Positions 36,285-48,392 of a stretch of 64,000 bases of DNA are shown here, one piece after another; within the stretch, counting starts at the first letter, position 1; each line of letters starts with the position of its first letter. Both the position numbers and the translations under genes were made by a program. The stretch spans positions 39,494,142-39,558,141 of the forward strand of contig NC_051072.1 in the NCBI RefSeq assembly GCF_004664715.2. The letters are read 5' to 3'. A model generated the notes under the pieces. The model had not been told where the DNA came from and did not search any database. It saw only the letters and a list, made by a program, of their open reading frames with translations. The DNA comes from Peromyscus leucopus. Lineage: Eukaryota; Chordata; Mammalia; Rodentia; Cricetidae.

Positions 36285-37530
36285 GAAAACCATTAGAAGA
36301 AAACAGGGGAGATGCTTCAAGATCTATACATAGCCAATGATATTCACCAAAGGGCTCGGATAGCTAATAAAATAACCTCAAAACATTGACAACTGGTTTG
36401 CATGAAGTTAAAAAATATAGAAAATCCTTCTGCACAGCAAAGGAGAAAATCCTTGCTCTCTGTACATCTGGCAGATGATTAATGCCTGCCTAGGTGTATA
36501 TATACAGAACTTGAAACAGATACCAAGAACACAGTTTCATCAATAAATAAGGTAATGAACAAAACATATTGTTCCCACAAGATAAAGTACAAATGGGCAA
36601 TAAACGTGCAAAAAATGTTCAGTGTCTTTAACTATCAAGGAAATGCAAATTAAAACTCTACTGAGATTCCAGCACAACATAGTCAGAACTGCTGCCATTA
36701 AACAGACAGACAAACAAAAATGCTGGTGAATATGTGGGAGGAGAGCTGTGAATGCCATCATACACTAGGATAGAAATATAGATCTCTAGCCACCAAGGAA
36801 ATTGGTTCATGGGGTCTTCAATAAAAATAAGTGGCCAGATAGATGGCTTAGTCAGTAGTAGCTAAGAGCACTCACTGATCTTTCAGAGAACCAAGGTTCA
36901 GCTCCCAGCACCCACATAGCAGCTCACAATTTGTAACTCCAGTTTCAGAGGATCTGACATCCATTTTTGGTATCCTCGAGTACCAGGTATGTATAAGGAA
37001 CACACATACACACAGGCAAATACTCATCCATATAAAATAAAAACACAAAGAAATCCTTTAAAAATAAAAAATAGACCATATAACTCAATTATATACCACC
37101 CTTGGATATAAATGTCCAAACGACTTCAAGTAACCATATCACAGAGATACTTATGTTTATAGCAACTATATTCACAGTAACCAAGTTATAGAATCAGTCT
37201 AGATGTTTATCCATAGAAAAATTGATAAGAATGCATTTATAACACAGTTTTATTTTAGCCATAAAGAAGGAAATTATATTACTTCAAGGAATGATAGATG
37301 AAAATGGAGATTGATAAACTAAGAAAAAAGAGAGAAGACTCAAAAAGACAAATATGACTTGTTTTTCTCTTATTTGTAGATCCTATATTTTATATTGAGA
37401 TATTAAATGATGTGTGTGTATAATTCAAAGAAGAAGTGACACTCCTGGGGAACACAAAGAAGGTGTTTCTTGGGAAGGGTGAAAGCTAGTTTGTAAAGGA
37501 ACAAAAATTGAGGGATAATAGAACAGCTAC
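36285..37530 (+). mobile_element. L1 ORF2 3' fragment, interrupted by B2
   Basis: The order of the L1 ORF2 end is visible: 'CATTAGAAGAAAACAGGGGAGATGCTTC', 'AAATCCTTCTGCACAGCAAAGGA', 'AAATGGGCAATAAACGTGCAAAAAATGTTCAGTGTC', 'AAGGAAATGCAAATTAAAACTCTACTGAGATTCCAGC', then after the B2 'AAATGTCCAAACGACTTC', 'ATAGCAACTATATTCACAGTAACC', 'CATAAAGAAGGAAATTATATTAC', and 'AGACTCAAAAAGACAAATATGAC'. Many stops and deletions show a dead, 5'-truncated copy. The A-rich 3' end near 37,500 is approximate. Confidence 0.8.
36832..37069 (+). repeat. B2 SINE inserted in L1
   Basis: The head 'TGGCCAGATAGATGGCTTAGTC' is followed by 'GAGCACTCACTGATCTTTCAGAGAACCAAGGTTCAGCTCCCAGCACCCACATAGCAGCTCACAA' and an A-rich tail. 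Flanking words AATAAAAATAAG (left) and AAAATAAAAAATAG (right) are consistent with a target duplication of L1 sequence, and the L1 continues in register across it. Confidence 0.85.
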
Positions 37531-39289
37531 TCTCCATTCTTATAACCTAAGCCAGTCACTTGTGGAACATTTAAAAACCTCTTGGATCTGGTCTCATAGG
37601 AGAAGATATGGAAGGTGTTTGATGCTGAACAGGGATGAGAACATTATAAAGAGTGTAACTCTTGAGTCAGCTAATAACCCCCATAACAATGAGATCTTTC
37701 TGTATATTTGATATGACTCAATTGTAAAAGCTTATGATTAACCCTTGGCTCTCCAAAGGAGAAAAGAGCCCTGATTTTCATAGTTTATCAGTGGCTTCCA
37801 TGGCATATCAACTACCACTCTGTCTAATTTCAAGCTACCAAAATGAGAAATTACATACAGCCTTGGAAAGAGATGGGAAATAGGGACTTCATTATAGTCA
37901 CTGGATCAGATATACAATGAGCTAAGTGACCTCAAGTGCGTAGACAAGTAGACAATAATGAAGTAATTAGTAAGGAATGAATATGGAATTCTGATTAGCT
38001 CAGCTTCCACCATGTTATTCAACTGTATGTTTAGATATTTAATAGTGATTGTGGTTTACCAACAAGTTTCAAATTCTAGGATAGGTAACAACAGGATCTC
38101 ACCACTTCCTAGGTACAGTTACCATTTCATATATATAATCTCCTATGTATTATGTGAAATAATTTATGAATGAATTTACAATATAATTTAAGTAGAAAGT
38201 TTTAACATATGAAGTCAATAAGATTTCAGTACAAGTCAGTGTCTACGTACTTTTATAGAATGAGATAGCACTGTATCACTGCAGTTCTAAAACAGATTTT
38301 AGAGACCATCTAATCTAACTCCTTCTGTTCTCCATGAAAACTATTGGAGGTTCCATTCTTATCTGTTCCCCTCTTTCAAAATTCCTAAATTTCCACCTTT
38401 GTTGTGTGGCAATTTCCTCTGAGATTTCTACCCTGCAGAAAAGCGCAGGAAGACTGGAAGTAAACAACACAAAATAGCTTCAGAAGTCCCTGAAACTGAA
38501 CAGACTCAATAGGCCACTCCTTCTCCAAATGTTATAAACAGCAAAGACTGACTGATTATTCTCGGACAAGTGGAGCTTCAAAGAAGCCACTCAGACAAGC
38601 CCAGTCACCTAGAAAATGCAAAGACCTGTCAATTGCCCAGAGCAATAAAGACTAACAGAGCTTCCCAGGGGAGGCTCTGATTGATTGAGCTACATGGAAA
38701 GGATGTCCTTTTATTGGTTGAGCTGTCTGTAAGCTGTACGGTGTGCTTCAGATTGTCAGTTTTGATAAGATGTCACTTGTGCTGGGATGGGCATTAGTGA
38801 TACAGTTGTCTTGGAGTCATTTCTGTTCCTGTAAGCAACTCCAGTAACATTTACTTGTTCATCAAGCTCAACTTTGACAATATTTTTATACTGGTCTGTC
38901 CTTGGTTGCCTCTCTGGGGTGAGTAAACATTTGTTCATGCCTCACCAGGAAAAGTCTGCCACCCAACTACTCTATACAATGAATAGCATTCAACTCAGTA
39001 CTGTGACTGTATCTCAAGAGCCATCCTGATTTCTCTCTGTCATATCTACCTGTTCTTAATTTTTATAGCTTTTCCCAGACAGCGTCCAGAATAGAAAAAT
39101 CAGTAGTCATCTCATTATTTTCTATAAATGTTACCTCTCTATTTTTAATCTATTTCTTTAATTCTGTGATATATTTGTTATTTTTCATTTTTAAGATTTA
39201 GAAAGGTGGCATAACACTTAAATTCTACCATTATGGATGACCATTTTAGGTATGAACTCAGAGTGCCTGAGGAATGGAATCTACTGTAT
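37531..39289. other. Unassigned DNA with a possible LTR-like repeat at 38.4-38.95 kb
   Basis: Most is unassigned. The part 38,405-38,945 ('GAGCAATAAAGACTAACAGAGCTTCCC', 'GGAAAGGATGTCCTTTTATTGGTTGAGCTG', 'TAAGATGTCACTTGTGCTGGGATGGGCATTAGTGAT') reminds me of an abundant rodent LTR-type repeat, with an AATAAA, but I cannot define its ends. A 60-codon minus-strand frame at 38,756-38,938 lies within it. Confidence 0.3.
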
Positions 39290-39296
39290 TGGGGTG

Positions 39297-39545
39297 TGGA
39301 CTGTTGAGGCAATTTAGCCCAGTCTGGTCTCTAACTCCTGACCCTCTATTGTCCATCTCCCAAATACTAGAATTACTGACTTGTACTACCACACCCAGGT
39401 TAGAAATCCCATTTGCTGCTCTTGTTTGTTTGTTTGTTTGTTTGAAGCAGAATCCTGCAGTGTTACCTAGGTTACTTTTGGCCTAAGATCAAGAGATCCA
39501 TCCTTCTTGACCTCCAGAGTGGTAGAACTACAGGTATTAAAACAC
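39297..39545 (-). repeat. Two decayed B1-like monomers around a (GTTT)n tract
   Basis: 'TAGCCCAGTCTGGTCTCTAACTCCTGACCC', 'CAAATACTAGAATTACTGACTTGTACTACCACACCCAGG' is one reverse B1-like monomer. A (GTTT)5 tract at 39,424-39,445 acts as the tail of a second one ('GTTACCTAGGTTACTTTTGGCCTAAGATCAAG', 'CTTGACCTCCAGAGTGGTAGAACTACAGG'). Confidence 0.6.
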
Positions 39546-40424
39546 TCTGTCCAAGAAGTCATCTTTTTAAACAAAGAGACCTTGGATGACCACTAAGTCC
39601 TTAAAATTTCAAGATCAACTGATTTATTGACCAGTAACTAACCTCCAAGTGGCAATAAGAAGAGATAAAGTTAAAGTTCAACTGGTGTAGCGGGGATAAA
39701 GCCAAACAGTTGGAACCCAGTGCATTGAGCACTACAACATCATTGTATTCAGGGACATTGTCAACCAGAGAACAGTGGAAAGATAAACACAGACCAGTGA
39801 AGGGAGGCCTCTTCAGAGAAGAGCAAGCGCTAAGCCAGGTGCTAAAGAAAGTTGTTTCTGTTTCTCAGAGTTCATGGCAAAGAGTGTCTGCGCTGAATTT
39901 CACAAACCTAAACTAATTTGGGAAATAAATTCTGTTGCTTGATTGATTAAAAAGCCACTGGACCCCCCTGTAAATGTAGGTTCCCTAGCTTTATCATTTT
40001 TTTTAGATATTCTGATTTTATAAAGGTAGAAAGGAACACAGACATGAGAAGCATTAATTAAAAAAATCACTTTAAAAACAGGCACATGGAAAAAGTTTGC
40101 ACATGGGATGACACTTTCAGGTTTAAATTTTAAAATGGTATTTCTAAATCACATTTGTTTTTCTAAGCTTGGTTTAACTTTACCATTTGTTGCATCCTCT
40201 CTGATGATCACACATTAATCTCTTTGTTTTAGAGGCCACGAGGCTCTTTCCTTTGCCTTTTTTCTTATACTTCTATTGCTGACCCTTAGAAACAGAAAAG
40301 GCTCATCTCTCTGTATCCTTCCTAATGTCCAATACAGACATCACACATGCTACACAACAAATATCAACTCTATGCATTCTTGGTACTTAATCCAGGAATG
40401 CTCATTAGGGACACATTAAAAAGT

Positions 40425-40620
40425 AATACATAATGAGTACTTGTGATGTGGTAGTCACTCTTAGAATTACTTTACACATGCAATCTATTTAATGTACTCA
40501 GCAACCACATGAGATAAATACCACTATCACCTATATTTTGTAAAAGATGCAGAAACTGAGGCTTAATGATTTTCTAAGATAAAGTGGTTATACAACCCAG
40601 GCCCTTTGGTGCTAAGCCAT
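40425..40620 (-). repeat. MIR SINE (mammal-wide)
   Basis: 'TTACTTTACACATGCAATCTATTTAATGTACTCAGCAACCACATGAGATAAATACCACTATCACC', 'TGCAGAAACTGAGGCTTAATGATTTTCTAAGATAAAG' and 'ACAACCCAGGCCC' match the well-known MIR core in the 'aaactgaggc' orientation, here taken as the reverse of the tRNA-first consensus. High confidence for the family; the strand label depends on consensus convention. Confidence 0.85.
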
Positions 40621-43600
40621 ATTTGCTGTCTTCACTCCACCCAACTAAAAATGCTATTTAAACAATGACTATATTTGAAAAAAAGCAGTAATAAAATGTG
40701 GTTCCATAGCATTAATTTTTTAAAATAGGCTCAACTCTTCCATAAAAACAAGTCCAAACTATTCCAAACAATTCCAGACTAATCAGTAGGCCTGCTATGC
40801 CCTGCTGGCTTTCATCTAGGCTCTGGATTAAATCCTCCCCTGTGTGTTCACATCCCCACTGAGAACCACAACAAGGGAGACGCACCCAAGGATGTAGCCA
40901 TGGAAAAGAACACACCACAGCCTTAAAATCTATGACAACTCGCATCCTTTAGAAGCCTAGAGGAGGGGTATGCATCTTGAATATTATCAGATGTGTCATC
41001 CTCTTTGTTCCCCAAGTCCTCATTCTCATTTGGATAATACAACAGCTGAAGATACTATTCGTGAAAATAAAATAGATTCTAGAATTCTTGTAGCCTGTAT
41101 TTATTCATCATTCAGACACACTGTGCAAGCTGTTGCTTGGACTGAAATTGTAATAAGGCAATAACACATGACTCTAGGATGGCACCAGAAGAATGGCCTC
41201 CTTGTGTCTTCTTTTGACATGAGTAAGATGCTTTTGATCATATTAATGAGTGAAAAATACACAAGTCTCTAATACAAGATTTAGTTGAATTACATCCATC
41301 CTTGAAGATGAGTAATCAGCATTTAAAAGAATACTTTCATTTAAAAACATCAAAGCACAATGCAACTCAAAATCTAATCTTTCTGAACTGAATTCAAAAT
41401 ATTCTAGAACCTTTGAAATATTCATTTTTATACATTTCCCATTTTTAAAATAATTTTTCTAACTCTTCTCCCTACATATTTCTATGATCATATTATTTAT
41501 CCTATACTTTCTGCTTCTCTAAAGCTCAGGTTGAGACACTAGTTTTTACCTTTTATAAATCAGAGGACAGAAGAATCTATCTCAGATCACTGTATTAAAC
41601 AAACCTTATCAAGGGTGACTATCATTTATGTTACCAGCTAGATTCAAAGGTTCACAGGAGAGATACATTTTGAAAGATAATTTTACATACTGAACATGAA
41701 AGTTCCGTATTGGCTAGGGCATTTCTAGGCATTTGACCTCGGTCTGTTTGAATTCAGAACATTCTTACATATTTAGAACTATTGCTTGTAAAAAACCCAT
41801 TGTATGAGGAGAGTATCTACTTGTACGTTGGATGTGGTAGCTCCATTTTTATTGCTCATGTTCTTGGAAATTGAAGGAATGTGTGTGAGTGCTTTTTATA
41901 TCTTTCACTACTGCTGCTTCATTTTTATAGTTAGACTTCAGACTCTTTTAAAAATGAATAATCTTTACAATTGCAAAGATGATCAGGTTACGACCCAGCA
42001 ATGTGTCAAATGCAGAGGACACTGAGGTCATGTCACAGCCAATGCTACCTTTTGTTACCAAGATCAAAGTCTAGTTGGCAAACAGCATGAAAGGAGGGGG
42101 ACTGTGTACAGCTTCCAAAGCTCATCAGGAAGGGAGACTTTACCTTAAATGCAAACTATATGAGGAGATCCCCTGGACAGACGGACGTCAGAGTTTAAGC
42201 TAGGAAATGATGACAGATGAGTTTCTCTCAGAGACTGGGTTTTTCTTAGCCAGTGTGTGAATCTGGCTTATTATTTAGAAAAGCTAAATGCATTTTCTAA
42301 TGCATGTAAGAGGAGAGTAAATACCTTATAGAGTATGGTGAAGAATCAATAAGGTACCACATTTGAAGCATTTCATACAGAGATGGCAGACGCAAAGCAC
42401 AAGAAATACAGATGGACTGTCATTAGGCTCATGGTATGCAATCTTACTATGTTTGACAAGTAGAAATCCCACAAAGAGGCTAACAGAAGTTGTGATGTGT
42501 AAGGTTCTATTCCTTGCCTATAAATGGGCTTACAAACCAATGGGTATGTATGCATTGACCCCGCAAGACAAGACCTGGACCCATTAGTACAATGACTTTT
42601 GCATCTGATTCTCTGGCGAGGTCCTGTACCCAGGATATGCGGGCTTTCACAGCTGAGAGCACCTCATTTATGAATGCATTGAGAGTCACCTAAGTAGCTG
42701 CTCAAAATAATATTGTGTGAACTTGACATGACAGCTGTGTTTGCAAAGGTGCTTTTTAGCAAAAGCAGAATACTGATTATCTTTTCTCCTTGAAGTGGGT
42801 TACATTAAATAATTTTATCAGAAGGAGAAGGGAGCAAGAAGATACGATCCAGGTCATGAAGCATCCTGTTGGAGTTCTTTTTTTGTTCTTCTTCTTCCCT
42901 CCCTCATTTAGCAGAAAACCATCACCTTAGAGTAAAGCTAACCTTGCTATATTATCTTTGACCCCAGTCTTTCATGAGGATCACAGATGACCTTAGTGGC
43001 TGATTTTCCTTGAGCCTTCCAGATCCCTCTGAAGGCTTCTCCAAGGTTCATATCCAGTAGCCAATGTGAGCCTAGAGAAAGCAGATTGGGGGTAGATCCA
43101 GGATGATCAAAATATTACTGGCTCCTACAAAAGAGTTGGACATCAAAGCCCTAAACTACGTAAATCCCAAGAACACTATATTAAGATTTAATATCCTTGT
43201 GATGGAGAAAAAAAATTATTTAAAAAGGACTAGGAATGGAACAGGGGTTTATTAGAAAGCAAAGGTTGTTATGTTTAAATATGCATAACTTAAATACTTT
43301 GAATTAGAAGTCACGATGCTAGTGTATTTTTCTCAGATGCCCACAAGTGTTCTCCATTCACTCTTCTTCTGGTAAGTAGACCAGCTGGGGGTGACACCAT
43401 GAGTTAGTCATATAGCTCCTGTCACATTGGAGAGAAGTTGGACTGTTGAGAGAAGTGTCTGAATGCTAAACACTGTATGAAATGGATCCATTCTATGGAT
43501 TTACATGGAGGACTCTGATTCTGTTTTTGCTGAAGTCCAATAAAAATAAAAAGTATAACTACATAACAGGAAAACATCTCTTTTGAAGTAGAACTCCAAA

Positions 43601-43629
43601 CGTAATTTCATCTGACTCCAGTTCTCCTT

Positions 43630-43740
43630 TCTCATTAATCTGGTCACATTGTGTAGGTGATAGAATGTCTTTAAGCCTCACTTCCTTATCCACAAGAAGA
43701 GGGAAAATTGACACCGTCATAGGATGCTCCAGTGACATCT
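43630..43740 (+). repeat. Probable MIR fragment
   Basis: 'GGTCACATTGTGTAGGTGATAGAATGTCTTTAAGCCTCACTTCCTTATCCACAAGAAGAGGGAAAATTGACACC' follows the MIR tRNA-first consensus 'gtgaccttgggcaagttacttaacctctctgagcctcagtttcctcatctgtaaaatgggga'. Confidence 0.55.
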
Positions 43741-43949
43741 TGAGACTCTTATTACTCTACCACTCTTCTTAACCTGCCCTGCTTCCTGCTTCTTTTCATT
43801 ACATGCATGGGTGTCTGGCTTGCCCGGGGTGGTGGTGGGAGCTGCTTGGCCTGTTCCTATGTACTCAAGCCAGATTTCACACAGCCCTTTGTCTTGCTGT
43901 TCTACCACCGGACTAGAATCACGTGTGTTTCTTTGGCTTTCCCTATTGA

Positions 43950-44055
43950 ACAGGGAGGATCAGATCCATACTATGTGTGTTCTTAACTGATACTGAGCCC
44001 AGCACATCTACACACTGAAGATGCTTAGTGAATACTTGTGGAATATTTTGAACAA
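43950..44055 (+). repeat. Probable L2 (or MIR) 3' end
   Basis: 'TACTGAGCCCAGCACATCTACACACTGAAGATGCTTAGTGAATACTTGTGGAATA' follows the 'cctagcacagtgcctggcacatagtaggtgctcaataaatatttgttgaatg' terminus with many changes. Confidence 0.5.
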
Positions 44056-44479
44056 ACAGCAGATCACCCTGAAATGTTAAAAAAAAAAAATCAACAAAAC
44101 AGTAAGGATTTTCTGGAAAAATTCATTCTTTGCCCAAAAATGGAGATCTGTCACTAGAAAGGCAGGGAGCAAGATTCTCTAGTCAGTCTACAAATATGAT
44201 GATCTTGGTCAGCAGAATACATTGCATGGAAAATTGATTTATAGTCTCAAATCTCTGTAAATATTAACAGAGATCTAATTTAAAAAAAAGTCTTAATCTG
44301 ATCTGTAAGTGTTTACTTCAAGTCATTGAGGATTACAGGGCTGCTTTTTATTGAAATCTCTGGACTTAAGAAAGAATTATGAATCCTGAGGTCTTGTTAA
44401 AATAAATAATTTCCATAAGTGTGAAGGTAGTTGACTTTTTTTACATCAGTAATAGAACAGGTCCCAAAGCATTATTGTA

Positions 44480-44640
44480 TATGGAATAAGGAAGACCTTG
44501 ATTTGAATCAATCTTTAATCTACTATGTGACTCTGGAGAACATAACTGTCCTTCCCTGAACCTCCATCTGTCTGTGAAATGACTGATGAGGTCACCCCAG
44601 GGACCACGATGAGGATGTGATGAGAAAGCGTGTGACAGAG
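44480..44640 (+). repeat. MIR SINE
   Basis: 'GACCTTGATTTGAATCAATC', 'CTACTATGTGACTCTGGAGAACATAACTGTCCTTCCCTGAACCTCCATCTGTCTGTGAAATGACTGATGAGGTCACC' and 'GAGGATGTGATGAGAAAG' keep the MIR order 'tgtgaccttgggcaagttacttaacctctctgagcctcagtttcctcatctgtaaaatgg...gaggattaaatgag'. Confidence 0.7.
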
Positions 44641-44950
44641 CAAGCAGCACTCAGTTTGGCTCAGACCCACACTCTGAGCTCTTCCCACATACACTGGCCC
44701 CTCAACACATGCATTTTCTGTGGTCAGTGTCTTTCTCTGTTATAAATATTATGTCTATTAAGTGCTACCAAATGTTAGATGCATCTTGGGAAAGTAATAT
44801 CTTCCCAACAGTATGATTTTTTTTTAAACACAAGCTTTAGGAATTGGCTCCTTAAAACATTAATTATGCAAAACACTTTATCCAAGTGTTATATGAATAA
44901 CAGCTTTGAGCTATATTGTCATAAGCATAGAAGATACTCATTATTATGGA

Positions 44951-45278
44951 ATAAATTGTGTCCTGCTTAATTCATTTGCTATGATAGTATTTGGGGGTGA
45001 AGGCCTTTGGGAGGCAATTATGTCTTAATGAAATGGTGTGGGTGGGGCTTACAGATGGGATTGGTCTCTCAGGAAAGGAGATTCCAGAATGCTTGCTACC
45101 TCTCAGTCATGAGAGAAGGCAGATGCTGGCAAGCCAGGAAGGGACCTGACTCTATTCTGACCATGTTGGCACCCTGATGCCAGACTCACAGCCTCCAGAA
45201 CTGTGGATAAATATATTTCTGCTGGGTAAACCACCCAGCTTTTAGTATTTTAGTAGTGCAGCTGAGCTGATTGAAACA
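44951..45278 (+). mobile_element. MLT1-like LTR (ERVL-MaLR)
   Basis: 'TAAATTGTGTCCTGCTTAATTCATTTG', 'TGAAGGCCTTTGGGAGGCAATTATGTCTTAATGAAATGGTGTGGGTGGGGCT', 'CCTGATGCCAGACTCACAGCCTCCAGAACTGTGGATAAATATATTTCTGC', 'AAACCACCCAGCTTTTAGTATTTTAGTAGTGCAGC' match MLT1 LTRs block by block, including the AATAAA-like polyadenylation area. A solo, ancient LTR. Confidence 0.85.
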
Positions 45279-45634
45279 TCCATACACCACATAACACCAT
45301 TTTAGTAAAAGTCCAATGTCTATGTAAAATGAACTAAAGGAGATGTAATATATGTATTAACCAGTCTAGTAATACAGGTTTCCTACTTCAAAACATACAA
45401 ATACTTTGCATACATGTAAGGAAAACATGCTTAATTAAGGAAATCAATTATATTATCACAAATCAATTTAGTTCCTTAGGTTGAGTGCCTGATGTGTGCT
45501 AAGTAGCACAGTAAGAACTAGTGTACAAAGATGAATAACATATATTCTTATTTTTATTGAGCCCACAGCCCAAAAGAAAAGAAAGAAAACCATGAAGAAA
45601 GTAATACATGTGATAGTTGCTGAAGATTATAACT

Positions 45635-45874
45635 AACATAATATTAAATCTATCTTTATACTTTAGAATTGCTCTTCCATAAAACTATCTAAACCTTAAT
45701 TCTTATCTGTGAGTTCAAGGCCAGCCTGGTCTGCATAGCAAGTCCCAGACCAGCAACATAATATTAAATCTGTCTTTATACTTTAGAATTGCCTTTCCAT
45801 AAAACTATCTCAACCTTAATTCTTATCTGTGAGTTCAAGGCCAGCCTGGTCTGCATAGCAAGTCCCAAACCAGC
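45635..45874. repeat. Tandem duplication of a 120-bp unit (two copies)
   Basis: Copy 1 is 45,635-45,754 and copy 2 is 45,755-45,874: the same 120-base length without an indel, with about five substitutions (about 4%). Each unit begins AACATAATATTAAATC and ends with the B1-like middle of a SINE (GAGTTCAAGGCCAGCCTGGT...AGTCCC, ending CCAGC). The junction between unique DNA and SINE is therefore duplicated with it. The second copy runs on into the rest of the SINE; the first does not. Confidence 0.95.
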
Positions 45875-46053
45875 CATGGCTATAGTGACAGTGAGATCCT
45901 GTCTCAAAACAAATAGAAGACCAAAGAAACCAAATGCTCTGTCACAATGTAGTGTGGGGAAGTGATTGAAAAAGGCAACTGTCATTGGCCTCTGGCCTCC
46001 AGGCACCCACACACCCAGGAAGTCACAAGCACAATTACAAATACACATGCATG

Positions 46054-46098
<45 letters not shown>
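45829..46098 (+). repeat. 5'-truncated B1/B4-type SINE with (CA)n tail
   Basis: 'TGTGAGTTCAAGGCCAGCCTGGTCTGCATAGCAAGTCCC', 'TGACAGTGAGATCCTGTCTCAAAACA' is a B1-like 3' half. The continuation 'AACTGTCATTGGCCTCTGGCCTCCAGGCACCC' is B4-like, followed by pure (AC)n at 46,055-46,098. The 5' half is missing. Confidence 0.75.
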
Positions 46099-46101
<3 letters not shown>

Positions 46102-46964
46102 TGAAAAAAATGTAGAGCGTAGGTTTCTACCTCAAATACACTGACAACATTAAAAGTAAAAAACTAAAACATAATTTCCAAGTTTCAGCTCCTGTCAATT
46201 TAAATGAAAACAGCCAGTTGGTTCAACATATGTTGATTCTGTAAAAATCGGAAATAGACTTTCCCCAGCAATATGCCTCAGGGAAAATAAAATGTGTAGG
46301 CAGGCTGATTCACTGTATGAGAAGGGAGCTTCCAGCTGATGTTGGGTTACACCCTGAAGTGGAGGTGAGAAAGAAGTTGTAACAAAGAAATCACAATTGC
46401 TGGTTCCCCAGGTGCAAGGCTCCCGGGTCTGAGGACCTGATTCAAATTAGAAGTTAGAACATAAATAAACATTTAAAAAATCAATATAAAAGGCAAGAAG
46501 CAAGAATGAGGTTCTAAGAATAGCAGCTTTATTGGAGCAGGCAGGTACTGGGATCTGGAGTCCTGGGGGCTGGTGGAAGTCGGGGCTTGGAGGCGCACTA
46601 GATGTGTGATAGTGAGAAGGTTTTCCTCGAGCGGCTGAAATTACTCAGCAGCTGCACTCAAACACCTGAGCCCCATTCAGAGAACTGCTTATGAGATTGC
46701 AGGGGTAATGCATGCCATGTGTGTAACTTATGGTGGGCTCTTTATATCTGTAGCTAACAATAATAGTAATTAATGGGAAGGACATACCAAAGGTCCAGCA
46801 ATTTGCAAGGGTACCATTGCTTCCATGGACGAAGAGTCCTCCTTTCATTCTCTCTCTGTCAGTGAATGAATAGACCTACTGGCACCTGCAATGTGTCCTG
46901 GGTGCTGCGGGGATGTTGCAGGTGTTTGGGGTTTGTTTTGTTGTTTCCACTTTTTCCAGTCAAT
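46099..46964. other. Unassigned DNA
   Basis: No repeat or exon is recognised. A short G+C-richer patch lies at 46,535-46,660 with a few CpGs (GGCGCACTAG, CTCGAGCGGC), too small to be an island. Confidence 0.45.
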
Positions 46965-47095
46965 CAAGTCATTATTCTTAGTTGACAGACGAAGAAGTTG
47001 AGGTGTAGACATGCTAAATACCTTTTTTTCTTAGTCACACAGCTTGGAAGTGATGAAATCTGAACTCAAATACAAGTTCTATTCTCACTCTCTGA
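46965..47095 (-). repeat. MIR SINE
   Basis: 'TCATTATTCTTAGTTGACAGACGAAGAAGTTGAGGTGTAGACATGCTAAATACC', 'TTAGTCACACAGCTTGGAAGTGATGAAATCTGAACTCAAATAC' matches 'ttttacagatgaggaaactgaggcacagagaggttaagtaacttgcccaaggtcacacagctagtaagtgg...gaactcaaa' in the same orientation as the MIR at 40.4 kb. Confidence 0.8.
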
Positions 47096-47789
47096 AGCTC
47101 GCATGAACACAAATAGAACATAAGAGGACGTAAGGCAAAGAGCAGAACTTATATAGGTCCCTACACTGTGCCTGTAATGGAGGCTGAAGGGCCCCAGTCA
47201 AAGGCTGTTGAGGTGAAGCCTGAACTTGCTTCCCTTTCTTCTCTTTCCAAGAACTCAAATGTGCAATCATTGGAGGTTTTACACTGAATGTACAGGGGCA
47301 TAACTGGACATTCTTTGTCTGTGTGGTGGACCAATTCCATAGCTTGCTCTTGGTCTCATTCTGGTTCACACTGATGGTTTGGCCATCGATGTCTTCCATA
47401 AACAATTGTTTATGGTTGTAAGTTAATATTTAGCAGGAAACACGCTATGGCTATCTAGTGCACTCCAGTGTACCACATAAGGTTGTGTTTGAAGCCTTCT
47501 GCTGAATCTCTGTCATTAGTGAGAAGTGACTAACTAAAAAGATTGGCAGTTAGTTTGTTTTCTCAGACTTATTTTAGTGGTGCAAGTTTTAAAATGAATA
47601 GCTGTAGTTATTCTGAGTGTTAAATTGTGTAATCACAGGTACTATGAGTACATACATAAAATACTTTACTATTAGAAAGTAAAAATTATTAAAAACTCCA
47701 TACATCTAAATGAGATCTCCACATCTTGTGCTTATAATATAAATGGGCCCAAGAAGTTGGTAACAGTTTCATTTTCGTAAGTGTGAGAT

Positions 47790-47824
47790 TAGACAGAGAG
47801 AGACAGAGACAGAGACAGAGAGAC
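47790..47824. repeat. (GACAGA)n-type short repeat
   Basis: AGACAGAGAGAGACAGAGACAGAGACAGAGAGACGGG is a purine-rich hexamer-like tract of about 35 bases. Confidence 0.9.
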
Positions 47825-48392
47825 GGGAGTGGGGGAGTCATAGAGAAACAATTAGGATAGCATTAATCCAGAAGCAACTTGGCCTGATGCACACTAGACT
47901 GCATGGATTTGACCAGTGGGACTTTCTGGTCCATTCCCTTCACTGTTGCCTGCACTTGGCCTTCCAAATATAAAACCTACAAGCACCAAGGTTATAATAC
48001 AGTGCCATTACTTCTCCCTGAGAAAGGTCGTAGCCGTCCAAATAGGGAAGAGAAAGTTGCACATAGCTCTCATTTCAGCTCCATTGACTTGATTTAATGA
48101 ACTATCTTTTGTGACATTTACTGCTTAAAAAATGTTGAATCCATGATTTCATGAAACAAGATGGCACTACTTCTTTTTAAAAATGACTTCACTTGACATA
48201 CTATTATTAGGTTCCAGTATGTAACCTAATAAGTCACATTAAAAAAAAATCAATAGTTTAAAAAGTGGAACCCAAGAGTGTACATGGTCAATACCGAATA
48301 CATTTCTTAATGGAATCCTTAATACAGTGACATACTTTTTCTTCTGGGTATATTTTAATCACCTTCAGATCTGATACTGTGATGAATATAGA
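47825..48392. other. Unassigned DNA
   Basis: No repeat or exon is recognised. The 64-codon frame at 47,903-48,097 has no recognisable protein. Confidence 0.45.

Noticed and set aside
38756..38938. 60-codon minus-strand frame of normal-looking composition
   Set aside because: No domain is recognised, and it lies in a stretch that resembles a dispersed rodent LTR-type repeat.
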